From assembly GCA_035308365.1 (NCBI GenBank), contig DATGGU010000114.1:1-32901 (forward strand): a stretch of 32,901 nucleotides of DNA, in the 5' to 3' direction. The notes beneath the pieces were generated by a model. It worked only from the letters and a program-made list of their open reading frames with translations, did not search any database and was not told the origin of the DNA. This document shows, one piece after another, positions 26,424-32,100 of the stretch (within the stretch, counting starts at the first letter, position 1; every line of letters starts with the position of its first letter). Both the position numbers and the translations under genes were made by a program. The DNA comes from PALSA-505 sp035308365 (GTDB taxonomy: Bacteria; Actinomycetota; Actinomycetes; Streptosporangiales; Streptosporangiaceae).

Positions 26424-27698
26424 TTATGCCGACTTCTCGCGAGGGGTGCGGCGGGATACGTCCCGGGGTACCAGGGTGGGGTTGACGTGTTCGAGCACGG
26501 CTTCCCTGGTGATCACGACGCGCTCGACGTCCTTGCGGCTCGGCACCTCGTACATCACCGACATCAGCACCTCTTCGAGGATGGCCCGCAGCCCGCGGGC
26601 GCCGGTGCCGCGCAGGTTCGCCTGGTCGGCCACGGCTTCCAGGGCGTCGTCGGTGAACTCCAGATCCACGTTGTCGAGTTCGAACAGCCGCCGGTACTGC
26701 CGGACCAGAGCGTTGCGCGGCTCGGTCAGGATCCGGATGAGGGCGTCCCGGTCCAGGTTGTGCACGCTGGTGATCACCGGCAGGCGGCCGACGAACTCCG
26801 GGATCATGCCGAACTTGAGCAGATCCTCGGGCATGATCTCAGCGAACGGGTCGGATGTGGTGGTCTCGTTGCGGACCCGGATCACCGCGCTGAACCCGAT
26901 GCTGTTCCGGCCGACCCGCTGCTCGATGATCTTCTCCAGCCCGGCGAACGCGCCGCCGCAGATGAACAGCACGTTCGTCGTGTCGATCTGGATGAACTCC
27001 TGGTGCGGGTGCTTGCGGCCGCCCTGCGGCGGCACGCTCGCGGTGGTGCCCTCCAGGATCTTCAGTAGTGCCTGCTGCACGCCCTCGCCGGACACGTCCC
27101 GGGTGATCGAGGGGTTCTCGCTCTTGCGGGCTATCTTGTCGATCTCGTCGATGTAGATGATGCCCGTCTCGGCCTTCTTGACGTCGTAGTCAGCCGCCTG
27201 GATGAGCTTGAGCAGGATGTTCTCGACGTCTTCGCCGACGTAACCGGCTTCGGTCAGCGCGGTCGCGTCGGCGATGGCGAACGGGACGTTGAGCAGCCGG
27301 GCGAGGGTCTGGGCGAGCAGCGTCTTGCCTGACCCGGTCGGGCCGAGCAGCAGAATGTTGGACTTGGCGAGCTCGACACCTTCCTCGCCGGGCCGTTCGC
27401 CCCCGGACTGGATCCGTTTGTAGTGGTTGTAAACCGCGACGGACAGTGCCTTCTTCGCCTTGTCCTGGCCGATCACGTAGGCGTCGAGGAACTCGTAGAT
27501 CTCGCGGGGCTTGGGCAGAGTGTCCCACTTCAGCTCGGACGGCTCGGCCAGCTCCTCCTCGATGATCTCGTTGCACAGGTCGATGCACTCGTCGCAGATG
27601 TACACGCCAGGGCCGGCGATGAGCTTCTTGACCTGCTTCTGGCTCTTACCGCAGAACGAGCACTTCAGCAGATCGCCACCGTCGCCGATGCGTGCCAC
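26424..27698 (-). CDS. clpX: ATP-dependent Clp protease ATP-binding subunit ClpX
   Basis: A 424-aa AAA+ unfoldase that feeds substrates to ClpP. The N-terminal zinc domain has C13-x2-C16 and C35-x2-C38. Walker A is GPTGSGKT (119-126), Walker B IIYIDEID (180-187); sensor and GYVGEDVEN pore-loop region, LLKILEGT and the ERL-type IIEQRVGRNSIGF (the IGF-like ClpP docking loop) are visible. GTG at 27698 has AGGAG with seven bases spacing. It lies 42 bases after clpP2. Length and all key motifs are normal. Confidence 0.98.
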   Translation of the reverse strand: MARIGDGGDLLKCSFCGKSQKQVKKLIAGPGVYICDECIDLCNEIIEEELAEPSELKWDTLPKPREIYEFLDAYVIGQDKAKKALSVAVYNHYKRIQSGGERPGEEGVELAKSNILLLGPTGSGKTLLAQTLARLLNVPFAIADATALTEAGYVGEDVENILLKLIQAADYDVKKAETGIIYIDEIDKIARKSENPSITRDVSGEGVQQALLKILEGTTASVPPQGGRKHPHQEFIQIDTTNVLFICGGAFAGLEKIIEQRVGRNSIGFSAVIRVRNETTTSDPFAEIMPEDLLKFGMIPEFVGRLPVITSVHNLDRDALIRILTEPRNALVRQYRRLFELDNVDLEFTDDALEAVADQANLRGTGARGLRAILEEVLMSVMYEVPSRKDVERVVITREAVLEHVNPTLVPRDVSRRTPREKSA

Positions 27699-27740
27699 CC
27701 ACTTACTCCTTTACACGGGGGACGAGCCGAAACCTCCCGG

Positions 27741-28424
27741 TTAGGACGACCCTACCTCGGAGCGACGCTTAAGGGTCGTGAGAACATCATCCACGATTCC
27801 GTACTCTTTTGCCTCGTGCGGATCGAAGAACCTGTCCCGCTCGATGTCACGCCGCACTTGCTCCGGATCCCTGCCGGTGTGTCGCGCGATGACGTTCTCC
27901 ATCGCCGTCCTCATCCGGAGGATCTCCCTGGCCTGGATTTCCAGGTCACTGGACTGACCATACCCGCTCTCCAGGGCCGGCTGGTGCAGCATGATCCGGG
28001 CGTTCGGCAGCGCGGCGCGCTTGCCCTTGGTGCCGGACGCGAGCAGCACCGCCGCGGCCGAGGCCGCCTGGCCGATGCAGAACGTCTGGATCGGCGGCTG
28101 GATGAACTGCATCGTGTCGTAGATCGCCATCATCGACGTCATCGAGCCGCCGGGCGAGTTGATGTAGATCAGGATGTCCCGGTCCGGGTCGATCGCCTCG
28201 AGGGTGAGCAACTGGGCCATCACGTCGTTGGCCGAGGCGTCGTCGATCTGCACGCCGAGGAAGATGATCCGCTCCTCGAAGAGCTTGTTGTACGGGTTCA
28301 TCTCCTTGATGCCGTACGACGTCCGCTCCACGAACGAGGGCAGCACGTACCTTGCCTGCGGGTCATGGGCAAGCTGATCGGCACGCTGAAGCGCGCGGGC
28401 TGCCGGGGTGGCGTACCTGGTCAT
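27741..28424 (-). CDS. clpP2: ATP-dependent Clp protease proteolytic subunit ClpP2
   Basis: A 227-aa serine peptidase subunit. The catalytic triad is S122 (GQAASAAAVLLA), H147 (MLHQPALE) and D197 (DIERDRFF). The N-terminal 40 residues are a propeptide-like extension (YVLPSFVERTSYG) as in actinobacterial ClpP2. ATG 28424 overlaps the clpP1 stop by ATGA (28421-28424); the two subunits form the mixed ClpP1P2 tetradecamer of actinobacteria, with ClpX encoded just downstream. Full length, no missing residue. Confidence 0.97.
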   Translation of the reverse strand: MTRYATPAARALQRADQLAHDPQARYVLPSFVERTSYGIKEMNPYNKLFEERIIFLGVQIDDASANDVMAQLLTLEAIDPDRDILIYINSPGGSMTSMMAIYDTMQFIQPPIQTFCIGQAASAAAVLLASGTKGKRAALPNARIMLHQPALESGYGQSSDLEIQAREILRMRTAMENVIARHTGRDPEQVRRDIERDRFFDPHEAKEYGIVDDVLTTLKRRSEVGSS

Positions 28425-29038
28425 GAGACCGGTCCTTCCGATGGAACTTCGGTGGCGCTGCGGATCACGTGGTCGACGAACCCGTAGTCCTTGGCTTCCT
28501 CCGCAGTGAACCAGCGGTCGCGGTCGGAGTCGGTCTCGATCTGCTCGAGCGACTGACCGGTGTGCATGGCGATCCGCTCTGCCAGCGTCCTCTTGATATA
28601 GAGCATCTGCTCGGCCTGGATGGTGATGTCAGAGGCCGTGCCGCCGATGCCGCCAGAGGGCTGGTGCATGAGAACCTGCGCGTGCGGCAGGGCGTAGCGC
28701 TTGCCCGGGGTGCCGGCACAGAGCAGGAACTGGCCCATGGAAGCGGCCATGCCCATCGCGTAGGTGGCGATGTCGTTCGGTACGTACTGCATTATGTCGT
28801 AGATGGCCAGGCCCGCGTAGACCGAGCCGCCAGGCGAGTTGATGTAGATGCTGATGTCGCGCTTGGAATCCTCGGCGGCGAGCAGCACAAGCTCCGCGCA
28901 GATCCGGTTGGCGAGATCCTCGTCCACCTGCTGGCCGAGGAAGATGATGCGGTGGTAGAGCAGCCGCTGGAACATCTGGTCGCCGAACGGCATGATCGGG
29001 GCCTCGGCTATCCGGGCCGCCGCCAGCTTGGAAGTCAC
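28421..29038 (-). CDS. clpP1: ATP-dependent Clp protease proteolytic subunit ClpP1
   Basis: A 205-aa peptidase subunit that pairs with ClpP2. The triad is S100 (GMAASMGQFL), H125 (LMHQPSGG) and D174 (ETDSDRDRWF). FGDQMFQRLLYHRIIFLGQQVDEDLANRI is the family N-terminal block. The start is taken as GTG 29038; its upstream CGGAG is very close, and ATG at residue 16 (MPFGDQM) is a real alternative. The gene lies 120 bases after tig; this gap carries an 18-bp tandem repeat that could be part of its promoter. Confidence 0.96.
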   Translation of the reverse strand: MTSKLAAARIAEAPIMPFGDQMFQRLLYHRIIFLGQQVDEDLANRICAELVLLAAEDSKRDISIYINSPGGSVYAGLAIYDIMQYVPNDIATYAMGMAASMGQFLLCAGTPGKRYALPHAQVLMHQPSGGIGGTASDITIQAEQMLYIKRTLAERIAMHTGQSLEQIETDSDRDRWFTAEEAKDYGFVDHVIRSATEVPSEGPVS

Positions 29039-29070
29039 TCCGGGCTCACTTTCGGGTACCTGCGGTCGGT

Positions 29071-29106
29071 GTCGTTGTCAGTGACGATGTCGTTGTCAGT
29101 GACGAT
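29071..29106 (-). repeat. 18-bp perfect tandem repeat upstream of clpP1
   Basis: GTCGTTGTCAGTGACGAT occurs twice, back to back (29071-29088 and 29089-29106). Each unit contains GTCAGTGAC-like inverted symmetry (GTCA-GTGAC). It occupies the tig-clpP1 gap where a clpP1P2 promoter would lie, so the pair could be binding sites; I do not recognise a known ClgR operator in it. Confidence 0.75.
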
Positions 29107-29158
29107 AACGCGCGGCCATCGCCGGTTCGTCCAGCGATGAGCCCTGTTCGCTGTCGGC

Positions 29159-30526
29159 CTATTCCTGCGGCTCGGCGTCGTCTTCCTCTGACTCGGCGTC
29201 ACCGGCCGAGGCAGCGGCCGGTGGCTCGATGACCACCTCGCGTCCGTCCTCGTCCTTGATCTTGGCCCGCTGGGCGATGATCTCCAGGGCCTTGGTGCGC
29301 AGCACATCCGAGGCGACCGATCCGAGCTGGCCGTTGTCGGCGAGCTGCCTGGCCAGCCGCTCGGGGTCCACCCGCATCCGCTGGGCCTGCTCGGCGACGT
29401 AAGCGCTCATCTCGGCGGAGTCGACCTCCAGTTCCTCCTGCAGGGCAAGCTGATCGAGGACGAAGCCGGTCTTCACCCCCTGCCGCGCCTCGCGCTCCAG
29501 GTCGCTGTCCAGGTCGTCGGCCGACCGGCCGACCGACTCCAGGTAGTCGTCCAGGCTGGAACCCATCCGCTCGAGCTGGTCGATCATGGAGTTACGGCGC
29601 CGCTCCACCTCGCTGGCCACGAAGCTGTCGGGCAGCGGAATGTCGATCTTGTCCAGCAGGGCGTCCAGCGCCCGCTCCCTGGCCTGCCCGGCCTGCTGTA
29701 TCTTGCGCACGTTCTCCAGTTGCGACCTGGTCCCGGCGCGCAGTTCGCCGAGCGTGTCGAACTCGCTCGCCGCCTGGGCGAAGTCGTCGTCGAGCTCGGG
29801 CAGGTCCTTGACCTTGACGCTGTGCACGGTGACAGTGACCTGCGCCCGCTCCCCCGCGTGCTCGCCGCCGGGAAGCTCGGTGGTGAACACCTTCGAGTCG
29901 CCTGCCGTCACGCCCTGCAGCGCCTCGTCGAGCCCGTCCAGCAGGGTGCCGGTGCCGATCTCGTAGGACAGCCCGCTGGCCTGCGCGTCCTCCACGGACT
30001 TGCCGTCGGCCGTGGCAGAAAGGTCGATGGAGACGAAGTCCCCATCCTTGGCCGGCCGGTCCACGCCCTTGAGCGAGGCGAACCGCTCCCGCAGCCCGCT
30101 CAGGTACTCCTCGACGTCGTCCGGGGTCACCACGGCCTTGTCCACCGTGACCTGCAGCCCGTCGAGATCGGGCACCTCGAACTTGGGCCGGACGTCTACC
30201 TCGGCGGTGAACGCGAGCTCCTTGCCGTCGTCGATCTTGGTAATCTCGACCTCCGGCTGGCCCAGGGCGCGCACGTCACCCTCTTCGAGCGCCTTGCCAT
30301 ACAGTCCCGGCAGGGCATCCTGCACGGCCTGCTCGAGCACCACGCCACGGCCGAACCGCTGATCGATGATCCTCGGCGGCACCCTGCCCGGCCGGAAGCC
30401 GGGCACCCGGACCTGCCTCGCGACCTCGCGGTACGCCTTGTCGAGGCTAGGCTTGAGTTCCTCGAAAGGAACCTCGATCGTGAGCTTGACCCGGGTCGGT
30501 CCCAGCTCCTCGACGTCGGTCTTCAC
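29159..30526 (-). CDS. tig: trigger factor (ribosome-associated chaperone, peptidyl-prolyl isomerase)
   Basis: A 455-aa chaperone that binds at the ribosomal tunnel exit. The ribosome-binding tail domain includes VRVPGFRPGRVPPRIIDQRFG (the GFRxGxxP loop); the FKBP-type PPIase domain starts about residue 155 (AKDGDFVSIDLSATADG) and the long helical C-terminal domain ends in an acidic tail (AESEEDDAEPQE). An open frame reaches 30592 but GTG 30526 gives the classical KTDVEELGPTRVKLTIEVPFEEL N-terminus with GGAG about ten bases before it. The usual tig-clpP1-clpP2-clpX order follows. Confidence 0.97.
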   Translation of the reverse strand: MKTDVEELGPTRVKLTIEVPFEELKPSLDKAYREVARQVRVPGFRPGRVPPRIIDQRFGRGVVLEQAVQDALPGLYGKALEEGDVRALGQPEVEITKIDDGKELAFTAEVDVRPKFEVPDLDGLQVTVDKAVVTPDDVEEYLSGLRERFASLKGVDRPAKDGDFVSIDLSATADGKSVEDAQASGLSYEIGTGTLLDGLDEALQGVTAGDSKVFTTELPGGEHAGERAQVTVTVHSVKVKDLPELDDDFAQAASEFDTLGELRAGTRSQLENVRKIQQAGQARERALDALLDKIDIPLPDSFVASEVERRRNSMIDQLERMGSSLDDYLESVGRSADDLDSDLEREARQGVKTGFVLDQLALQEELEVDSAEMSAYVAEQAQRMRVDPERLARQLADNGQLGSVASDVLRTKALEIIAQRAKIKDEDGREVVIEPPAAASAGDAESEEDDAEPQE

Positions 30527-30624
30527 GTCGTCGTCACTCCCTGGCTCCCCGCTCAGGCGGCCGCTTTGCCATCCGGGGGCATGACTGATCACTCACGGCT
30601 ACGGCGGCCAAGTCTAGGGCAGCC

Positions 30625-30653
30625 GGCGACTACACCCGTCGGGGTAGCCGGAT
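30625..30653. promoter_or_regulatory. imperfect hairpin upstream of tig
   Basis: CTAC-A-CCC and GGG-GTAG form a 7-bp stem with a bulged A and a GTC loop, flanked by CCGG on both sides, about 100 bases upstream of the tig start. A TAACGT (-10-like) lies further upstream near 30678-30683 on the minus strand without a good -35. It may be part of the tig leader. Confidence 0.35.
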
Positions 30654-30719
30654 TCAGCTTGAACCCTACCCTGGCCCGCTACGTTAGATCAAAGCTCGGC
30701 TCGCTAGAGCCATAACCGC

Positions 30720-30758
30720 GAAGCCGTTCGGAGCGATCATGCTCTGAGCGGCTTCTTT
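30720..30758 (+). terminator. terminator-like stem-loop before the RHH gene
   Basis: GAAGCCG (30720-30726) pairs with CGGCTTC (30749-30755), with an inner GAGC/GCTC stem around a GATCAT loop, and TTT follows on the plus strand. It lies between the divergent tig and RHH genes, upstream of the RHH gene, and could be an attenuator or terminate a plus-strand transcript. Confidence 0.5.
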
Positions 30759-30759
30759 G

Positions 30760-30786
30760 CCCCGGTCTGCCACATGCGGACCGGGG
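30760..30786 (+). repeat. second stem-loop, perfect 8-bp stem
   Basis: CCCCGGTC (30760-30767) and GACCGGGG (30779-30786) form a perfect 8-bp stem with an 11-base loop, immediately after the previous hairpin. The rest of 30593-30883 shows no gene and no tRNA cloverleaf that I can fold; the region holds the tig upstream region and the RHH leader. Confidence 0.6.
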
Positions 30787-30883
30787 TCTACTCATCTATC
30801 TACAGCTCCTCAGTGTCATGCGGCTGCACGTGTCATCTCTACCTGAGATGGCCAGCCGCTCGCACCTAGGAGGTGTAACCAGC

Positions 30884-31216
30884 ATGCCGGAGCCCAAGGA
30901 GAACGGTACTCAAAGGACTATCGCCGTACGGGTATCACCCGACTTTCATGCCCAACTGAGCATGGTCGCCCAAGTCGATGACATGCCCCTCACCGATCTC
31001 ATGATGAGGGCGTTGGAGAACCATGTAGCTGCCCGTCGGGACGCCGACGACTTCAAGGCTAAGGTCCAGCAAGCCCTTGAGGCGGCGGAGGCTCAGATGG
31101 CCAGGACCAGGGCCATGCTCCTGGGAACTTTGCCTGATGCGGGATCTTCCTCAAACGAGCCTGACGACGGTGCATCAACGACCGGGCGAGGTCGGCGTAA
31201 GGGCTCCTCTGGCTAA
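30884..31216 (+). CDS. small ribbon-helix-helix (Arc/CopG-like) protein
   Basis: A 110-aa protein. The N-terminal half has the ribbon-helix-helix pattern: strand RTIAVRVS (about 11-18), helix PDFHAQLSMVAQVDD, turn with PLTD, helix LMMRALENHVAARR; then an Ala/Gln/Lys helix (52-80) and a polar, basic tail ending GRGRRKGSSG. Such proteins bind DNA as dimers and act as repressors or antitoxins. ATG 30884 follows a near-perfect AGGAGG ribosome binding site at ten bases; a longer reading to 30818 has none. No toxin gene lies next to it. It is on the opposite strand to the core block and begins the accessory segment. Its operator could be any of the nearby inverted repeats. Confidence 0.7.
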   Translation: MPEPKENGTQRTIAVRVSPDFHAQLSMVAQVDDMPLTDLMMRALENHVAARRDADDFKAKVQQALEAAEAQMARTRAMLLGTLPDAGSSSNEPDDGASTTGRGRRKGSSG

Positions 31217-31229
31217 ACCAGAGTAGCCC
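31201..31229 (+). repeat. stem-loop spanning the RHH stop codon
   Basis: GGGCT-c-CTCTGG pairs with CCAGAG-t-AGCCC (11 bp with one mismatch) around the loop CTAAA, which contains the TAA stop of the RHH gene. It is seven bases before the main terminator hairpin. Confidence 0.7.
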
Positions 31230-31235
31230 AACAAA

Positions 31236-31265
31236 GCGGAAGGCGGCCTGACCGCCGCCTTCCGC
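31236..31265. terminator. strong bidirectional terminator
   Basis: GCGGAAGGCGGC and GCCGCCTTCCGC form a perfect 12-bp stem with a 6-base loop. On the plus strand it is 20 bases after the RHH gene and is followed by CCCCATTCTGCATTT; on the minus strand it is followed by TTTGTT. It lies between convergent transcripts (RHH gene and the zinc mini-proteins) and probably ends both. Confidence 0.85.
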
Positions 31266-31300
31266 CCCATTCTGCATTTATATGATCATTCACAATCTGT

Positions 31301-31436
31301 GGGCCTATCCTGAAACTTCAATTATTGAGATCTCGGGGTAGGCCCGGTGCCCGCGTAATGGAGCGAGCACCGGGTATGGAGGCTGTGTGAAGGAGCCCAG
31401 GTAGCCCAGGCTTACCGTCACAGGACCTGCTGATCA
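31301..31436. other. structured non-coding segment with competing inverted repeats
   Basis: No gene is seen in 31217-31437. Inside it, GGGCCTATCC (31301-31310) can pair with GGGTAGGCCC (31336-31345, one G-T pair), and CCCGGTGC (31343-31350) pairs perfectly with GCACCGGG (31367-31374); the two stems share 31343-31345. A tandem AGCCCAGGT/AGCCCAGGC (31394-31411) lies inside CTGTG (31383-31387) and CACAG (31419-31423). It is either the 3' untranslated region of the minus-strand mini-protein transcript or a separate small RNA on either strand. Confidence 0.45.
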
Positions 31437-31437
31437 G

Positions 31438-31668
31438 CTACTGGCGGCCGGAACCACCGCAGTCGGGGCAAGTTGCTTGCCCAGTCCCGTTGCAGGCGTA
31501 GCAGTCCTGTTTGCCGTTTTTCCCTGAACCTCCGCAGAACGGACAGGTTCTCGTTCCGCTTCCACCGCAGTAGGGACAGTTTCTTGCCACCACTGGCAGC
31601 AGTAGGCGGCCGATCGCCTGCCTAGTTGTAGCGCCAAGAACCGTGGGCTCTAGAACAGTTGTAGCCAT
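31438..31668 (-). CDS. zinc mini-protein with four DnaJ-type CxxCxGxG motifs (second gene of pair)
   Basis: A 76-aa protein. After 30 residues with a short hydrophobic stretch (AIGRLLLPVVA) it consists of four motifs: C31-PY-C-GGSG, C42-PF-C-GGSG, C56-YA-C-NGTG and C67-PD-C-GGSG, spaced 11, 14 and 11 residues apart. This is the arrangement of the DnaJ cysteine-rich domain, which binds two zinc ions, but with shorter links and no J domain. ATG 31668 has AAGGAAGG six bases upstream. It lies 24 bases after the related gene at 31693-31944 and shares GGSGTRTCPFC with it. Zinc binding is inferred; the role is unknown and could be protein-binding or redox. Confidence 0.75.
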   Translation of the reverse strand: MATTVLEPTVLGATTRQAIGRLLLPVVARNCPYCGGSGTRTCPFCGGSGKNGKQDCYACNGTGQATCPDCGGSGRQ

Positions 31669-31692
31669 TGGTAACCTTCCTTTTTCGATCGG

Positions 31693-31944
31693 TTACCTCT
31701 GGCCAGAACCACCGCAGTCGGGGCAGTTCACCGTGCCGCCGTTACACATGCTGCAACCGCGGCCGTTGCAGAAGGGACAGGTACGGGTCCCGGAGCCTCC
31801 GCATTGCGGGCAGGTTCCCTTGCACACCGGGACGGGCAGCGTAACTCCGCCGAAGGGGGCTGTACCCACCTGGAGAACCGGAAGACCTCCAGGGAAACCG
31901 CCCACCTGCGTTGGAATTAAGCTGGGCTGAGCACGAAGCGTCAT
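31693..31944 (-). CDS. zinc mini-protein with DnaJ-type cysteine motifs (first gene of pair)
   Basis: An 83-aa paralogue of the next gene. The first 40 residues are Pro/Gly/Val-rich (PTQVGGFPGGLPVLQVGTAPFGG); then C41, C45-PQ-C-GGSG, C56-PF-C-NGRG, C64-SM-C-NGG and C74-PD-C-GGSG. Both proteins end in CPDCGGSG plus two residues. ATG 31944 has AAGGAG nine bases upstream. A promoter with TTGACT and CATAAT is found 60-85 bases upstream. No J domain or C-terminal substrate-binding domain is present, so this is not a truncated DnaJ reading frame interrupted by a stop; I saw no other DnaJ sequence around it. Confidence 0.72.
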   Translation of the reverse strand: MTLRAQPSLIPTQVGGFPGGLPVLQVGTAPFGGVTLPVPVCKGTCPQCGGSGTRTCPFCNGRGCSMCNGGTVNCPDCGGSGQR

Positions 31945-32002
31945 TTCTGACAGCTCCTTCCTGACTAAATCCTGCGAGCTTTTCCCGCAGAATCAGCCAG
32001 GT

Positions 32003-32030
32003 ATTATGAATTAATTGACACAAAAGTCAA
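32003..32030 (-). promoter_or_regulatory. promoter of the zinc mini-protein pair
   Basis: On the minus strand TTGACT (32030-32025) and CATAAT (32008-32003) are separated by 16 bases, a good match to sigma-70 type -35 and -10 elements, in an AT-rich stretch with no coding frame. Transcription would start near 31996, about 50 bases before the first ATG. Confidence 0.6.
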
Positions 32031-32031
32031 T
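32014..32031. promoter_or_regulatory. inverted repeat between divergent promoters
   Basis: ATTGAC-ACAAAA-GTCAAT is a 6-bp inverted repeat. Its right arm is the -35 of the minus-strand promoter; its left arm supplies TTGACA (32015-32020), which with TACGAA (32038-32043, spacer 17) could be a plus-strand promoter for the transposase gene. A bound dimer here would touch both promoters. Confidence 0.5.
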
Positions 32032-32100
32032 AGCGGTTACGAATTAAGGTAAACTAAGCCCCAGTTCCTCCGACAGTTTTTGCTACCTAAACTGAGGGCC

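Noticed and set aside
30593..30883. tRNA gene or tRNA-derived attachment site between tig and the RHH gene
   Set aside because: Several stems are present, but no T-arm (GTTCGA type) or cloverleaf could be built on either strand.
30884..31216. Toxin-antitoxin pair
   Set aside because: The RHH protein could be an antitoxin, but no second small gene is adjacent on the same strand.
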